From assembly GCA_003279055.1 (NCBI GenBank), contig QCBP01000005.1, positions 1 to 64,000 of the forward strand: DNA of 64,000 nucleotides, read 5' to 3'. Shown one piece after another: positions 47,337 through 55,749 of the stretch. The DNA is from Prochlorococcus sp. AG-347-I21 (GTDB taxonomy: Bacteria > Cyanobacteriota > Cyanobacteriia > PCC-6307 > Cyanobiaceae). A program made the translations under genes and the position numbers. The number at the start of each line of letters is the position of its first letter. The stretch's first letter is position 1. Under the pieces are notes generated by a model. It saw nothing but the letters and a program-made list of their open reading frames with translations, did no database searches and was not told the DNA's origin.

Positions 47337-47510
47337 ATGAATTTCTCAGAAATTCCAGAAAACCCTTTTATTTTTTTATCTTGGGTGACAGCGATAGGAC
47401 TATTTATAAGTCTTTCTGAAGCAACAATTAAGATAAAACTTGAGAAGAGAAATAGTTATCGAAAAAGGTTAGAGCTAATCAATAACCTTTATCCTAAAAA
47501 GTTAGCTTGA
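47337..47510 (+). CDS. Small single-helix membrane protein (57 aa)
   Basis: A 57-residue frame from ATG 47337 to TGA 47508. It starts MNFSEIPENPFIFLSWVTAI, crosses one membrane (about 10-30) and ends in a basic helix (KLEKRNSYRKRLELINNLYP). The sequence is compositionally normal. It overlaps the end of the convergent DoxX gene by 9 bases. No family recognised. Confidence 0.6.
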   Translation: MNFSEIPENPFIFLSWVTAIGLFISLSEATIKIKLEKRNSYRKRLELINNLYPKKLA

Positions 47511-48053
47511 AGTATCTGAGAGTATGTTCGCTTGCAAAAATTGAAATAAGCCCCCTTTACTTGTTTCTTCTTTAACTTCAACTTGCTTGGAAGGTTTTGC
47601 TTTTGCTGAAGGTATAATTTCCTGCTCATCTTCTGATTTCAAAATTCTGATAATGACTTCATCTAAGGAGAAATTACCAGGACCTGTTAATGCAATTGAA
47701 GTTGCTGAAGCGAAATATAAGAGTAAAAGCTCTAGTAAGAAAATATTAAAACCTGAAGTAACAAGTGCATGATATATAGCGACAGAAATTGTTCCAACAA
47801 TTGCCAAAGCTCCGAATCTTGTGGCTAAGCCGATAATTAATAACCAACTACCACCTATTTCTGAGAATGCCGCTATATATGATAAAAAAATTGGAAATGG
47901 GAGATGTAATGGTCTTACGAAAGCATCAGCAAAATTTTCTATGTTTGCTAATTTTTCATAACCGTGGTGTATAAGAACAGTTCCAGTTATAACTCTAAGA
48001 ATTAATAAAGCAGTATCTTTACTAAACGACTTGGTAAGAATTGTTGAAAGCAC
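47502..48053 (-). CDS. DoxX-family membrane protein
   Basis: A 183-residue protein with four helices and the DoxX pattern: LLILRVITGTVLIHHGYEKL, PLPFPIFLSYIAAFSEIGGS-like segment, then WLLIIGLATRFGALAI. The last 50 residues form a charged tail (KPSKQVEVKEETSKGG). DoxX proteins are small quinone- or redox-linked membrane proteins with unclear roles. It stands alone on the minus strand and converges on the 57-residue gene. Confidence 0.88.
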   Translation of the reverse strand: MLSTILTKSFSKDTALLILRVITGTVLIHHGYEKLANIENFADAFVRPLHLPFPIFLSYIAAFSEIGGSWLLIIGLATRFGALAIVGTISVAIYHALVTSGFNIFLLELLLLYFASATSIALTGPGNFSLDEVIIRILKSEDEQEIIPSAKAKPSKQVEVKEETSKGGLFQFLQANILSDTSS

Positions 48054-48188
48054 TATTAAAAAATTATCCTTAAGTAAAAATAACTAGTCACAATATCCAT
48101 CGTGGATTAAAGAGCAAAAGTTGCACCTAAATAAGTATTTATACTTACTTACCAAAGGGATTTTTCTATGATTAGAAATTTAACTAAG

Positions 48189-49343
48189 TTAAAAATTATT
48201 TTTTGAAAAATTTTCTAATATTCTCTGATTTATTTTTGGAATATTTTCTTTAAATTTAAAAAATCCCCTTTTAGCAAATTTCCAAGCAAATAAATCTTCA
48301 TCCCTCACAAGATTAAAAATTTTTTTATGGTGTAAATTTTTAAACTCAGTTATGAAATCATAATTTTCTCCCACTCCAGGATAAATAATGTCTATTTCGT
48401 TAGTATTTTTAAAAGTATTTTCCAATGAATATGGATTAATCTGTTCAACATTATCAAATTGCTCTACAAATTCAGAGACCAAATCTTGTTTAAACTTCAA
48501 AACAGATTCAGACAATTTGATTTGTCTTTGTTCATTTTTTAAAAGGATAATAAATACTTTTTTATAGCTTGGTAGTAAATTTTTAAGGGTTCCAAGGTGC
48601 AGATCATTTTCAAACATAATCAGATTATCTGATTTGGGATCCATATCATTTTTATAAATCTCATCTTCAAATGGTATTTGATTAGATTCTTCAAGAAAAA
48701 TTTGTTGATTACTTATTTTTTCTACATTAAATCTATTATTTGAAAACTTTCTGAGGTTAGATGATGAAAAAAGATATTGTTTTCCCTTTGTTTGCAGTCC
48801 TCCGACCCATCTCCAGCTAAGGAGATTAGATGAAGCATCTCCATCAAAAAGATATTTAAAGAAAAACTTTGCTCCCAATTGCCATGGGAGGCCTAAATTA
48901 AATATCCAAGTACTCGCAAACCACATTCTTGTATGGTTATGCAAATAGTTGTACTGCTTTAATTCATGTACCCAAGAATTAAAAAAATCTAATTCTGTAT
49001 TGCCATTAATTGCACTTTCATATAACTCATAATCAAAATCGAGATTGTTTTCTGAAATAAAATTTCTCCAAACTTTAGGTCTATTTTCCATCCACCCTTT
49101 CCAGTAAACTCTCCAAAATATTTCTTCAACAAATTTAGTTGAATTTTTGATTTTGTACTTACTTTTAATGTCATGGATCAGATCATATTCCGATAATATT
49201 CTATGAGTAATGAAAGGCGATAATTTTGAAACTGAACTTTCGTTATTTGGCCCAAAATCAAAATTTCTTAATTTTGCATAATCATTGATTTTGTATTTCG
49301 CAAAATTTTCCCAGGTATTTTGAGCTTTTAATAAAAATGACAT
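48189..49343 (-). CDS. Photolyase/cryptochrome-like protein with FAD domain first
   Basis: Residues 5-205 match the FAD-binding domain of class I photolyases: SKLSPFITHRILSEYDLI (TSRLSPYLxxG-like), EEIFWRVYWKGWMENRP, the NYLHNHTRMWFASTWIFNL segment and the FLFDGDASSNLLSWRWVGG-like block (YLFDGDASSNLLSWRW). Classical photolyases begin with a Rossmann antenna domain, which is absent here; instead residues 238-375 read like such a domain (NLIMFENDLHLGTL, KVFIILLKN, DIIYPGVGENYDF, DEDLFAWKFAKRGFFKF). I infer a swapped, circularly permuted order. 384 residues; repair activity unknown. Confidence 0.75.
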   Translation of the reverse strand: MSFLLKAQNTWENFAKYKINDYAKLRNFDFGPNNESSVSKLSPFITHRILSEYDLIHDIKSKYKIKNSTKFVEEIFWRVYWKGWMENRPKVWRNFISENNLDFDYELYESAINGNTELDFFNSWVHELKQYNYLHNHTRMWFASTWIFNLGLPWQLGAKFFFKYLFDGDASSNLLSWRWVGGLQTKGKQYLFSSSNLRKFSNNRFNVEKISNQQIFLEESNQIPFEDEIYKNDMDPKSDNLIMFENDLHLGTLKNLLPSYKKVFIILLKNEQRQIKLSESVLKFKQDLVSEFVEQFDNVEQINPYSLENTFKNTNEIDIIYPGVGENYDFITEFKNLHHKKIFNLVRDEDLFAWKFAKRGFFKFKENIPKINQRILENFSKNNF

Positions 49344-49527
49344 TTTCTCATAACTTTAAAAAATTTTTTTTTGTATTGCTATAAATTTCAAAATTTTGCT
49401 TTTAAATTAATCCTTAAAATTTTCTATTTCACTTTTAGGTAAATATGTTTGATTGAAGTATTTAATTTAAACGCCCTATCAGTACATTTTATACTCTTAA
49501 ATCGCTCTCTGCGTAGGAGGATATTTA

Positions 49528-49602
49528 GTGGCCAATTACTTTTTAGATCTAATTTTAATTTTCAAATCTTTATTTAAATCATTTTTTCTAAAAGATTTTT
49601 AA
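49528..49602 (+). CDS. Candidate micro-ORF with strong ribosome binding site (24 aa)
   Basis: A perfect AGGAGG at 49515-49520, 7 bases before GTG 49528, is unusual in this genome type, where most genes here show no clear site. The frame reads MANYFLDLILIFKSLFKSFF and four more residues, one hydrophobic stretch. It ends at 49602, 18 bases before the broken ligase remnant. It may be a real micro-membrane protein, or the site may be chance. Confidence 0.35.
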   Translation: MANYFLDLILIFKSLFKSFFLKDF

Positions 49603-49620
49603 ATATTTATCAAAATTATT

Positions 49621-49776
49621 ATGAATAATTTATTAGTGAGAGATGTTAAGTATCTAGATTAACAATACAGAATAGGTGAAGGCATTATTTCGGATGATGC
49701 ATTTAAGCAACTTGAAAAGCTCTTTATTCCTGTTGATCGAGAGACTGATTACTTTAATCAAAAAAATAATAAACTT
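49621..49776 (+). pseudogene. N-terminal LigA remnant interrupted by in-frame stop
   Basis: From ATG 49621 the frame reads 13 codons, stops at TAA 49660, then continues open as YRIGEGIISDDAFKQLEKLF and on into the ligase frame at 49777. The segment after the stop resembles the LigA domain Ia pattern (a Y...G...ISDxxFDxL block). No ATG, GTG or other usual start occurs in frame between the stop and TTG 49777. It looks like a decayed 5' part of the following gene. Confidence 0.5.
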
Positions 49777-50370
49777 TTGCCAAAATTAGCCAAAGAAAAC
49801 TATAAAGAATTTTTGGAAAGTTTATTAACAAAAACAAGATTAAGCATTCAACCAAAAATTGATGGCTGTGCTATTGCAATTAGATATCTAGATGGCAAGT
49901 TTAATAAAGCTATTACAAAAAAAGGATTTAATGTCTCAAGCAAAATTAAACAAATTAAAAATGTCCCCGATTGTATTCCTATCAAACGAGATTTTCAAAT
50001 TAGAGGTGAACTATACGCTACAAACAAAGTTGCCGGCATTTCCCAAAGAATTACAAGAAAATACCTCAATGATAAGAAAGGGATTGGAGAAAGTCTCCGC
50101 TTTTGCTGTTTCCAAATACTTAATGGAAGACTTAATCAATACGAAACCCTTAACTATCTTAAAAAATGTGGCTTCAGCACCCCTGACAGTTACTTCACAA
50201 ATCATACAAGCGAAATCCAAATATATAAAAAAAATTGGTTAGATAAAAAAATATTTGAGAAATATCCAACTAATGGGATAGTTATAAAAATAAATAGTAG
50301 GAAATTACAGTTACTTAGAGAGAAAAGTTTATCTCCAAATAACGAATGGCAATATGCAATTGAAAAATAA
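49777..50370 (+). CDS. Stand-alone NAD-dependent DNA ligase adenylation domain (truncated LigA-like)
   Basis: A 197-residue frame equal to the LigA nucleotidyltransferase domain only. It has the nucleotidylation motif KIDG (K27 in SIQPKIDGCAIAIRYLDGK), IRGELY (motif III), NGIVIKINSRKL (motif IV) and a weak motif V (EWQYAIEK), where it ends. OB fold, zinc finger, HhH and BRCT domains are missing. The start is TTG and upstream sequence continues the family in frame behind a stop at 49660. Either a degraded gene or a minimal adenylation protein; DNA joining alone is unlikely. Confidence 0.65.
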   Translation: MPKLAKENYKEFLESLLTKTRLSIQPKIDGCAIAIRYLDGKFNKAITKKGFNVSSKIKQIKNVPDCIPIKRDFQIRGELYATNKVAGISQRITRKYLNDKKGIGESLRFCCFQILNGRLNQYETLNYLKKCGFSTPDSYFTNHTSEIQIYKKNWLDKKIFEKYPTNGIVIKINSRKLQLLREKSLSPNNEWQYAIEK

Positions 50371-50478
50371 TATTAAATAGTACCTTCAATAAGAGCTCAC
50401 GATACTGACTTCCAGTATTTAAAGTGGAAAAGTAATTAAATTTTGGTTAAATTCCAAAGCAATTTGCAGGATTACTAA

Positions 50479-51408
50479 ATGACTGCCACTATTTCAAAAC
50501 CTAAAATCTCTAACTGGGAAACATCTAATATTCCAAACCTTACAGGCAAAACAGCGCTAATTACTGGTGCGAATAGTGGTCTTGGATACTACACTGCAAA
50601 GTCCTTAGCAGAAAAAAATGCTCATGTTGTTATAGCTTGTAGATCACTTGAAAAAGCTAATCAAACTATCAAAAAACTTAAAGGTCTTAATCCAGAAGGA
50701 TTATTTACACCTTTAGAATTAGATTTGTCAGATTTAAAAAATATTGTTGAAGTTCAGTCCAAAATTTTTGATAATTTTGAAAATTTGGATTTATTAATCA
50801 ATAATGCAGGCATTATGCATCCGCCTAAAACTCTTAGTGCCCAAGGATATGAAATACAATTTGCAGTTAATCATCTAGCTCATATGCTTTTAACTCTAAA
50901 GCTACTTCCAATTATTGAAAAAAAAGAAGAATCTAGAATAGTGACGGTGACTTCCGGAGCACAATTTTTTGGCAAAGTTGGTTGGAAAAATCTGAAAGCC
51001 GAGAACTATTACAACAAATGGGAATCTTACTCCAATAGCAAATTGGCAAATGTAATGTTTGCTTTGGAACTAAATGAGAACTTAAAACACAAAAATATAC
51101 TTTCTTTAGCTGCTCACCCAGGAATTGCAAAAACAAATCTCTTTACTGCTCAAAAACCTAACCCTGGTCCATTAGAAACATTCTCATTGGAATTATTTAG
51201 TCCTATTTTTCAAACTGCTGAGATGGGTGCTTTACCTCAGCTTTTTGCAGCTACTTCACCAGACGCAAGAGGCGGTGATCATTATGGTCCTAGATTTAAT
51301 TTCAGAGGTTATCCAAAACTATCCCCTACTTCTCCTTTCGCCATGAATAAAAAAGAAAGAAAAAGTTTATGGGAAAAAAGCCTCGAAATAATTAATAACT
51401 TCTTATAA
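50479..51408 (+). CDS. Short-chain dehydrogenase/reductase (retinol-dehydrogenase/POR-like)
   Basis: A 309-residue SDR with the cofactor site GKTALITGANSGLGYYTAKS, ACRSLEKA, LINNAGIMHPP and the active-site ESYSNSKLANVMFALEL (YxxxK, serine in TVTSGAQ). It resembles the retinol dehydrogenase / protochlorophyllide-reductase-like branch, but lacks features of true light-dependent POR as I know it (no YADSKLCN-type block). Substrate unknown. It converges with the 88-residue gene, overlapping it by 6 bases. Confidence 0.85.
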   Translation: MTATISKPKISNWETSNIPNLTGKTALITGANSGLGYYTAKSLAEKNAHVVIACRSLEKANQTIKKLKGLNPEGLFTPLELDLSDLKNIVEVQSKIFDNFENLDLLINNAGIMHPPKTLSAQGYEIQFAVNHLAHMLLTLKLLPIIEKKEESRIVTVTSGAQFFGKVGWKNLKAENYYNKWESYSNSKLANVMFALELNENLKHKNILSLAAHPGIAKTNLFTAQKPNPGPLETFSLELFSPIFQTAEMGALPQLFAATSPDARGGDHYGPRFNFRGYPKLSPTSPFAMNKKERKSLWEKSLEIINNFL

Positions 51409-51669
51409 ATTTTTCATTTTTACTAACTTTAGAAAATATTTCAAGATATGCAATTCACTCTCTGAGAGTTTCATAAATTCTGTTAAGGCATCATAATTTT
51501 TTTCATCAATTTTTTTTGACAATTGAATAAAACTATCATGGTTTTCATTAACAAAACGCTCAGCAATCTGAGACGGAGTTAAACCCTGTTCAATTAATTC
51601 ACCTGGAGCATTTTTCTCCCACTTTTCATAAAACCAAGAGAACCAATATTTTGCAGTATTATCTTCCAT
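51403..51669 (-). CDS. Small conserved protein, paralogue of 62125-62442 (88 aa)
   Basis: An 88-residue helical acidic protein: YWFSWFYEKWEKNAPGELIE, then LTPSQIAERFVNENHD and DALTEFMKLSESELHILKYF. It lines up along its whole length with the 105-residue protein at 62125-62442 (WFxWL, ..P..(I/V)AE.F(V/I)..N, L..F(M/L)KL(S/T)E.E(L/M)H). Function unknown. Probably two or more copies per genome. Confidence 0.72.
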   Translation of the reverse strand: MEDNTAKYWFSWFYEKWEKNAPGELIEQGLTPSQIAERFVNENHDSFIQLSKKIDEKNYDALTEFMKLSESELHILKYFLKLVKMKNL

Positions 51670-51769
51670 TAATTAACTTTTCTTGGGCGAATACTATAAA
51701 TACTGAAGAAAAATCTCATGATTGAATTACCCTTTAAACACAATTAATATAAATGCAATTATAAATTTA

Positions 51770-53170
51770 ATGATAGATAATCATTCAAGTAAAAGAAATA
51801 TTAATCTTGTAATTGGATTAGGTAAATCTGGATTTTGGGCTGCCAAGTATTTGAGAAGCATCAATAAGAGAGTAATTGTTTGGGAAAGTAAAGATGGGAT
51901 AGAATTCTTAGAAAGAAAAACAGCATTAGAAGAGCTTAATATCATAGTTTCTCTAAATAAAGAATTTGTATTTGAAGAAATTCAACCTTTTTTGAAAGAG
52001 ATCGAATCTGTTGTTGTAAGTCCATCAATACCTTATGACCATATAACTATTATTGAATTAAAAAAAAAGGGAATTAAAGTAATTGGAGAAATTAATGTTG
52101 CATGGGAAATTTTAAAAGACACAAATTGGATAGGTATTACTGGCACTAATGGCAAGACTACTGTTACTCATCTACTAAGCCATATACTCTGTGATACTGG
52201 ATTATATGCTCCTTTTGCTGGAAATATTGGTACACCTTTATGTAAGTATGCTCACTCCAAAAAACATGAAAAAATTGATTGGGTTGTAGCTGAATTAAGC
52301 AGTTATCAAATAGAAATATCTCCAGAAGTAAAACCTAATATTGGAATATGGACCACCTTCACAGAAGATCATCTTGAGAGACATAAAACACTTGAAAATT
52401 ATTTCAACATAAAAAAAAGCTTGTTAGAAAAATCTGATTTTAGAATTTATAATTATGACGATAAAAACCTAAGAAATCACTACAGTTCGCTATCAAGAGG
52501 GGTTTGGATAACAACTAGTTTCGATAAATCAAATTTTATTTATTGCGATTATTGGATAGATGAACAAGCGTACATTGTTGAGAGAAAGAAGAAATTATTC
52601 AAACTTGAACATTTTTCTTTAAAAGGAATGCATAATCTTCAAAATCTTTTATTGGTAATTGCAGCAGCAAGAAAAGTTGGATTATCTAGCAAGATGATTA
52701 AAGATTCTTTATCTAATTACAAACAATTACCCCATAGGATGGAAACAATTTATAAAAATAATAATCTGGAAATCATTAATGATAGTAAAGCTACAAATTT
52801 TGACTCATCCATTGCGGGAATAAGTTCAATTGAAGGTCAAATAATAATCATTGCTGGGGGTAGATTAAAAGGTAATGAATATAGTGAGTGGATAAAAGTT
52901 TTAAAGAAAAAAGTTAAATGTGTTTTCCTTTTTGGAGAAAGCTCAAAAGTCCTAAAAATGGCGCTTATTAATGAAGGATTTAAAAAAAATATTTTTGAAT
53001 TTTCAGAACTAAAAGAGCTTTTAAATTTTGTTTTTCATTATTTACAAAATGATAGGGTCGGGACATTACTATTCTCACCTTCATGCTCTAGTTTTGATCA
53101 ATTTAAAAATTATGAAGAACGAGGAGATTATTTCAAGAAACTAATAAGTGAAAAATTAAAGATTAATTAA
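51770..53170 (+). CDS. murD: UDP-N-acetylmuramoyl-L-alanine:D-glutamate ligase MurD
   Basis: Adds D-glutamate to UDP-MurNAc-L-Ala. The N-terminal Rossmann part is [18 protein letters not shown], the ATP site is [17 protein letters not shown], followed by [45 protein letters not shown] and [18 protein letters not shown] 51770 is chosen over an upstream in-frame TTG at 51722 since it starts just before the nucleotide fold (466 residues). The other mur ligase here is murE. Confidence 0.95.
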   Translation: MIDNHSSKRNINLVIGLGKSGFWAAKYLRSINKRVIVWESKDGIEFLERKTALEELNIIVSLNKEFVFEEIQPFLKEIESVVVSPSIPYDHITIIELKKKGIKVIGEINVAWEILKDTNWIGITGTNGKTTVTHLLSHILCDTGLYAPFAGNIGTPLCKYAHSKKHEKIDWVVAELSSYQIEISPEVKPNIGIWTTFTEDHLERHKTLENYFNIKKSLLEKSDFRIYNYDDKNLRNHYSSLSRGVWITTSFDKSNFIYCDYWIDEQAYIVERKKKLFKLEHFSLKGMHNLQNLLLVIAAARKVGLSSKMIKDSLSNYKQLPHRMETIYKNNNLEIINDSKATNFDSSIAGISSIEGQIIIIAGGRLKGNEYSEWIKVLKKKVKCVFLFGESSKVLKMALINEGFKKNIFEFSELKELLNFVFHYLQNDRVGTLLFSPSCSSFDQFKNYEERGDYFKKLISEKLKIN

Positions 53171-53286
53171 TCCATTTTTTGTTCAAGTATAGTTTCGTAA
53201 TTTTCAGGTCGGTCATCACAACCGTTTACCCTCTAGCAAATATTCACTTAATTAGTTAGATTTTGATTATAAATTAAACACTAACA

Positions 53287-53601
53287 ATGAGTGAATCTAA
53301 CAATTTACCTCAAGCAATAAGTCATAAAAAATTAAGTTACTTGATGCTTAAGGCACAAAAGGATTCTCATTTTTCTGATGAATTAGCAGAAATAGAAAGC
53401 CCTGAAAAAAGAGAATTTGAAGAGTTAATAAAAACTTGGGAAGCTTCAACTAAGAAGGTAGTTGATGAGTTATCAAAAAGAAAAGAGAATTTACTAAAAG
53501 ATAAATCACCAAATTCTTTAATTGCACTTGGTGCTATGGAAGTTCACCTTAATATGGCTTTGCAAGCCTTGAATGCATTTAATAAAGGAGTTGATGGGTA
53601 A
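53287..53601 (+). CDS. Small conserved hypothetical protein (104 aa)
   Basis: A 104-residue soluble, mostly helical, charged protein (SYLMLKAQKDSHFSDELAEI, VVDELSKRKENLLKDKSP, HLNMALQALNAFNKGVD). It looks like a helical bundle. No family recognised. It stands alone after murD with a 116-base gap and converges on the pirin gene. Confidence 0.68.
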   Translation: MSESNNLPQAISHKKLSYLMLKAQKDSHFSDELAEIESPEKREFEELIKTWEASTKKVVDELSKRKENLLKDKSPNSLIALGAMEVHLNMALQALNAFNKGVDG

Positions 53602-53614
53602 AATAAAAGATAAA

Positions 53615-54355
53615 TTATAAGGAAGGCATCGAAAATAAGAGAAAATCTAAGTTTTTTTCAGTATCTATAGAAACATCATCATAATAATTAACTTCAAAAC
53701 CCAAGCCATCTCCAGATTCGAGAAATATATTTGAATTAGAGTCTTTACTTTTTAATAAAAGATTACCTTCTATTATTTGTATCCAATTATATTTATCGAT
53801 TTTTAATGGCAATTTTTTTTCTTTAATTGGCTTATATTTACAACGCCATAAAGAGATACTTTGATTTAGAAAAAGCTTATTATTTTTACCTTCTTTGTAA
53901 TTAAAAATAAGATTGTCCCACAACCTATCATTTAATGAAATTTGATCATATCGAGGTTTGATATTTTCTTTTTGAGGGTATATCCAAATCTGGAACAACT
54001 TACAGTTCTCATTTTCTTCATTCTTCTCGCTATGAGAGATTCCAGTACCTGCAGACATAACTTGTACTTCATCTTTGTGAATTTTTCCAAGATTGTTTAA
54101 GGAGTCTCTATGAGTTATTGCTCCTTTTGTTACGACAGTAATTATTTCCATATTTGCATGAGAATGTGTATTAAATCCTGAATTAGGAGAAATAATATCT
54201 TCGTTTATTACTCTAATTTTCCCAAAATTATCCCATTTTGGATCTCTATGTTCTGCGAAAGAAAAGGAATGCATCGAATTTAGCCATTCTCTAGTAGATC
54301 TAAATCTTTCGTGAGATTTTCTTATTTTAATAATATTAAAAACCATCAAAATCAA
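53615..54355 (-). CDS. Pirin family protein
   Basis: A 246-residue bicupin of the YhhW/pirin type: STREWLNSMHSFSFAEHRDP, FNTHSHANMEIITVVTKGA, HRDSLNNLGKIHKDEVQVMS and AGTGISHSEKNEENENCKL. The metal-binding His/Glu set of cupin 1 (HxH...E and H) is present. Pirins act as quercetinases or metal-bound regulators; the role here is unknown. Confidence 0.88.
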   Translation of the reverse strand: MILMVFNIIKIRKSHERFRSTREWLNSMHSFSFAEHRDPKWDNFGKIRVINEDIISPNSGFNTHSHANMEIITVVTKGAITHRDSLNNLGKIHKDEVQVMSAGTGISHSEKNEENENCKLFQIWIYPQKENIKPRYDQISLNDRLWDNLIFNYKEGKNNKLFLNQSISLWRCKYKPIKEKKLPLKIDKYNWIQIIEGNLLLKSKDSNSNIFLESGDGLGFEVNYYDDVSIDTEKNLDFLLFSMPSL

Positions 54356-54442
54356 ATAGAATAAAAAAATTCTAAATAATTAGAAAAATATTTGTAAAAT
54401 TTTTTTGATAAATTATTTCTAAAAAAAAGGCAAATATCAAAT

Positions 54443-54570
54443 TTAAGAATTTATTTTACTCTGAGCCTTATTAGCCTTTATCAATATTTTTTGTGCTTCA
54501 TCTCTTGTAAGGCATTTTTCTGCTTTTACATTTAAGTTTTTAAGTTTTTGCAGTTGCTTGGTCTTACTCA
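54443..54570 (-). pseudogene. Possible frameshifted small gene
   Basis: ATG 54570 opens MSKTKQLQKLKT and stops. Shifting one base gives an open continuation NVKAEKCLTRDEAQKILIKA and on to a stop at 54443. The break falls in a run AAACTTAAAACTT, where a one-base loss is easy. The combined product would be about 42 residues and basic. It may be a decayed small gene or a sequencing error; it could also be chance. Confidence 0.3.
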
Positions 54571-54636
54571 TAATTTAACCCGATCTTAAAGAGATTTTAA
54601 CATAAGTTTAAAATAATTGCCTCTTAAACCTTTGCA

Positions 54637-55179
54637 TCAAATCGTTTTTAAAGCTTTGAGAATGGAATTATCAGAACAATATAGAGGATGTATTGGATTA
54701 TCTTTGATTGTTTTCTTAATTAAAAGCGGTCCAAGAGGATTATCAAAATTATTTTTTCTGATTGAGTTATATTGCATTATTTTTTTTAATATTCTTTTAT
54801 TTCTATTTAGAAATTTCCCTTTGTTACCCCAACCTAACCACAAATCACAATTTTTATTTTCAGACCAGTGTTTTAAGTTTTTATAAATATGATTATTGTT
54901 TAAATACCCAACAGGGTTTTTGTGATTAAAGAGTCTTCCTGGATTACTTGAAATAAGAGCAAATAAATTGATTAATTTAACTTTGCCATAATTATTATTT
55001 TTCGAGATTTTAATTATCTTTTTTGTTGTATTATCCAAGAAAACTGCATCTGAAAATGAAGGATTTAGACCAATAAAAATAATCTCTTTTTTAGATTTAG
55101 AAATCTTATAACTTAAACTCCATCTATATAGTTTGTTAGCACTTATTAAACAATTTCTTTCTAGAAATAAATTATTCAA
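54637..55179 (-). CDS. DUF1643 domain protein
   Basis: A 180-residue protein with the DUF1643 pattern: YRWSLSYKI, IIFIGLNPSFSDAVFLDNTT, KVKLINLFALISSNPGRLFN and LWLGWGNKG. The fold resembles uracil-DNA-glycosylase-like or similar enzymes only in the loosest way; the function is not known. It overlaps the upstream DUF2214 gene by four bases (ATGA-type junction), so the two are coupled. Confidence 0.8.
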   Translation of the reverse strand: MNNLFLERNCLISANKLYRWSLSYKISKSKKEIIFIGLNPSFSDAVFLDNTTKKIIKISKNNNYGKVKLINLFALISSNPGRLFNHKNPVGYLNNNHIYKNLKHWSENKNCDLWLGWGNKGKFLNRNKRILKKIMQYNSIRKNNFDNPLGPLLIKKTIKDNPIHPLYCSDNSILKALKTI

Positions 55180-55667
55180 CCTAAACCTACACCTCTAGCC
55201 ATGAGAGTGGCAAACAAAGGTATTGTTGCAAATCCCACTAATTCAGTTGTAATGATTAGTCTGAACCTCTTGACTAGATTTTCAGATATTTCAGGTAACT
55301 TATTCTTACTTAATGGAATGGCCCATAAGATATAAGTTGTTGTTGGATATAAAGAAAGTAATCCCACCAAAATGTAAAGAGAAACTTTTATCCAAAAAAC
55401 AGGATTACCTGTATAAAAATCACCCCCTTGACCAAAATACTTAACACGCAAAATCCCAGTAACCAATATAGCAACTCCTGCTAAACCATAAACCACATCT
55501 GCAATTATCATTGAGATCGTCTCATTTCTATTAAGACCTACTTTGAGAGTCAATCTTTCAAACAAAAGAGAACCGAAACACAATATTATTCCTAAATAAT
55601 GAACATATGCTACTAATGCACTTTTAGCAATTGCACCTGTCAATAAAGTTCCTAATAACATTTTCAA
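55176..55667 (-). CDS. DUF2214 family membrane protein
   Basis: A 163-residue protein with four helices and the DUF2214 signature: YVHYLGIILCFGSLLFERLT, ADVVYGLAGVAILVTGILRV, then YFGQGGDFYTGNPVFWIKVS. Histidine in the first helix could bind haem, but this is a guess. It overlaps the DUF1643 gene by four bases. Confidence 0.82.
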   Translation of the reverse strand: MKMLLGTLLTGAIAKSALVAYVHYLGIILCFGSLLFERLTLKVGLNRNETISMIIADVVYGLAGVAILVTGILRVKYFGQGGDFYTGNPVFWIKVSLYILVGLLSLYPTTTYILWAIPLSKNKLPEISENLVKRFRLIITTELVGFATIPLFATLMARGVGLG

Positions 55668-55749
55668 GTCAAAATTTATACAATACTAACCACCAAATAA
55701 AGAATTTGTTTAGAAAATAAATTAAACAATAAAAAGTCAGGTATTGAAT

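Noticed and set aside
49892-50242. 116-codon alternative frame inside the ligase fragment
   Set aside because: Its translation has no family motif, whereas the overlapping frame has the KIDG, IRGEL and GIVIKIN motifs.
50479-51408. Light-dependent protochlorophyllide reductase (por/pcr)
   Set aside because: The protein is an SDR with YSNSKLANVMF in the active site and retinol-dehydrogenase-like layout; hallmark POR blocks are not seen.
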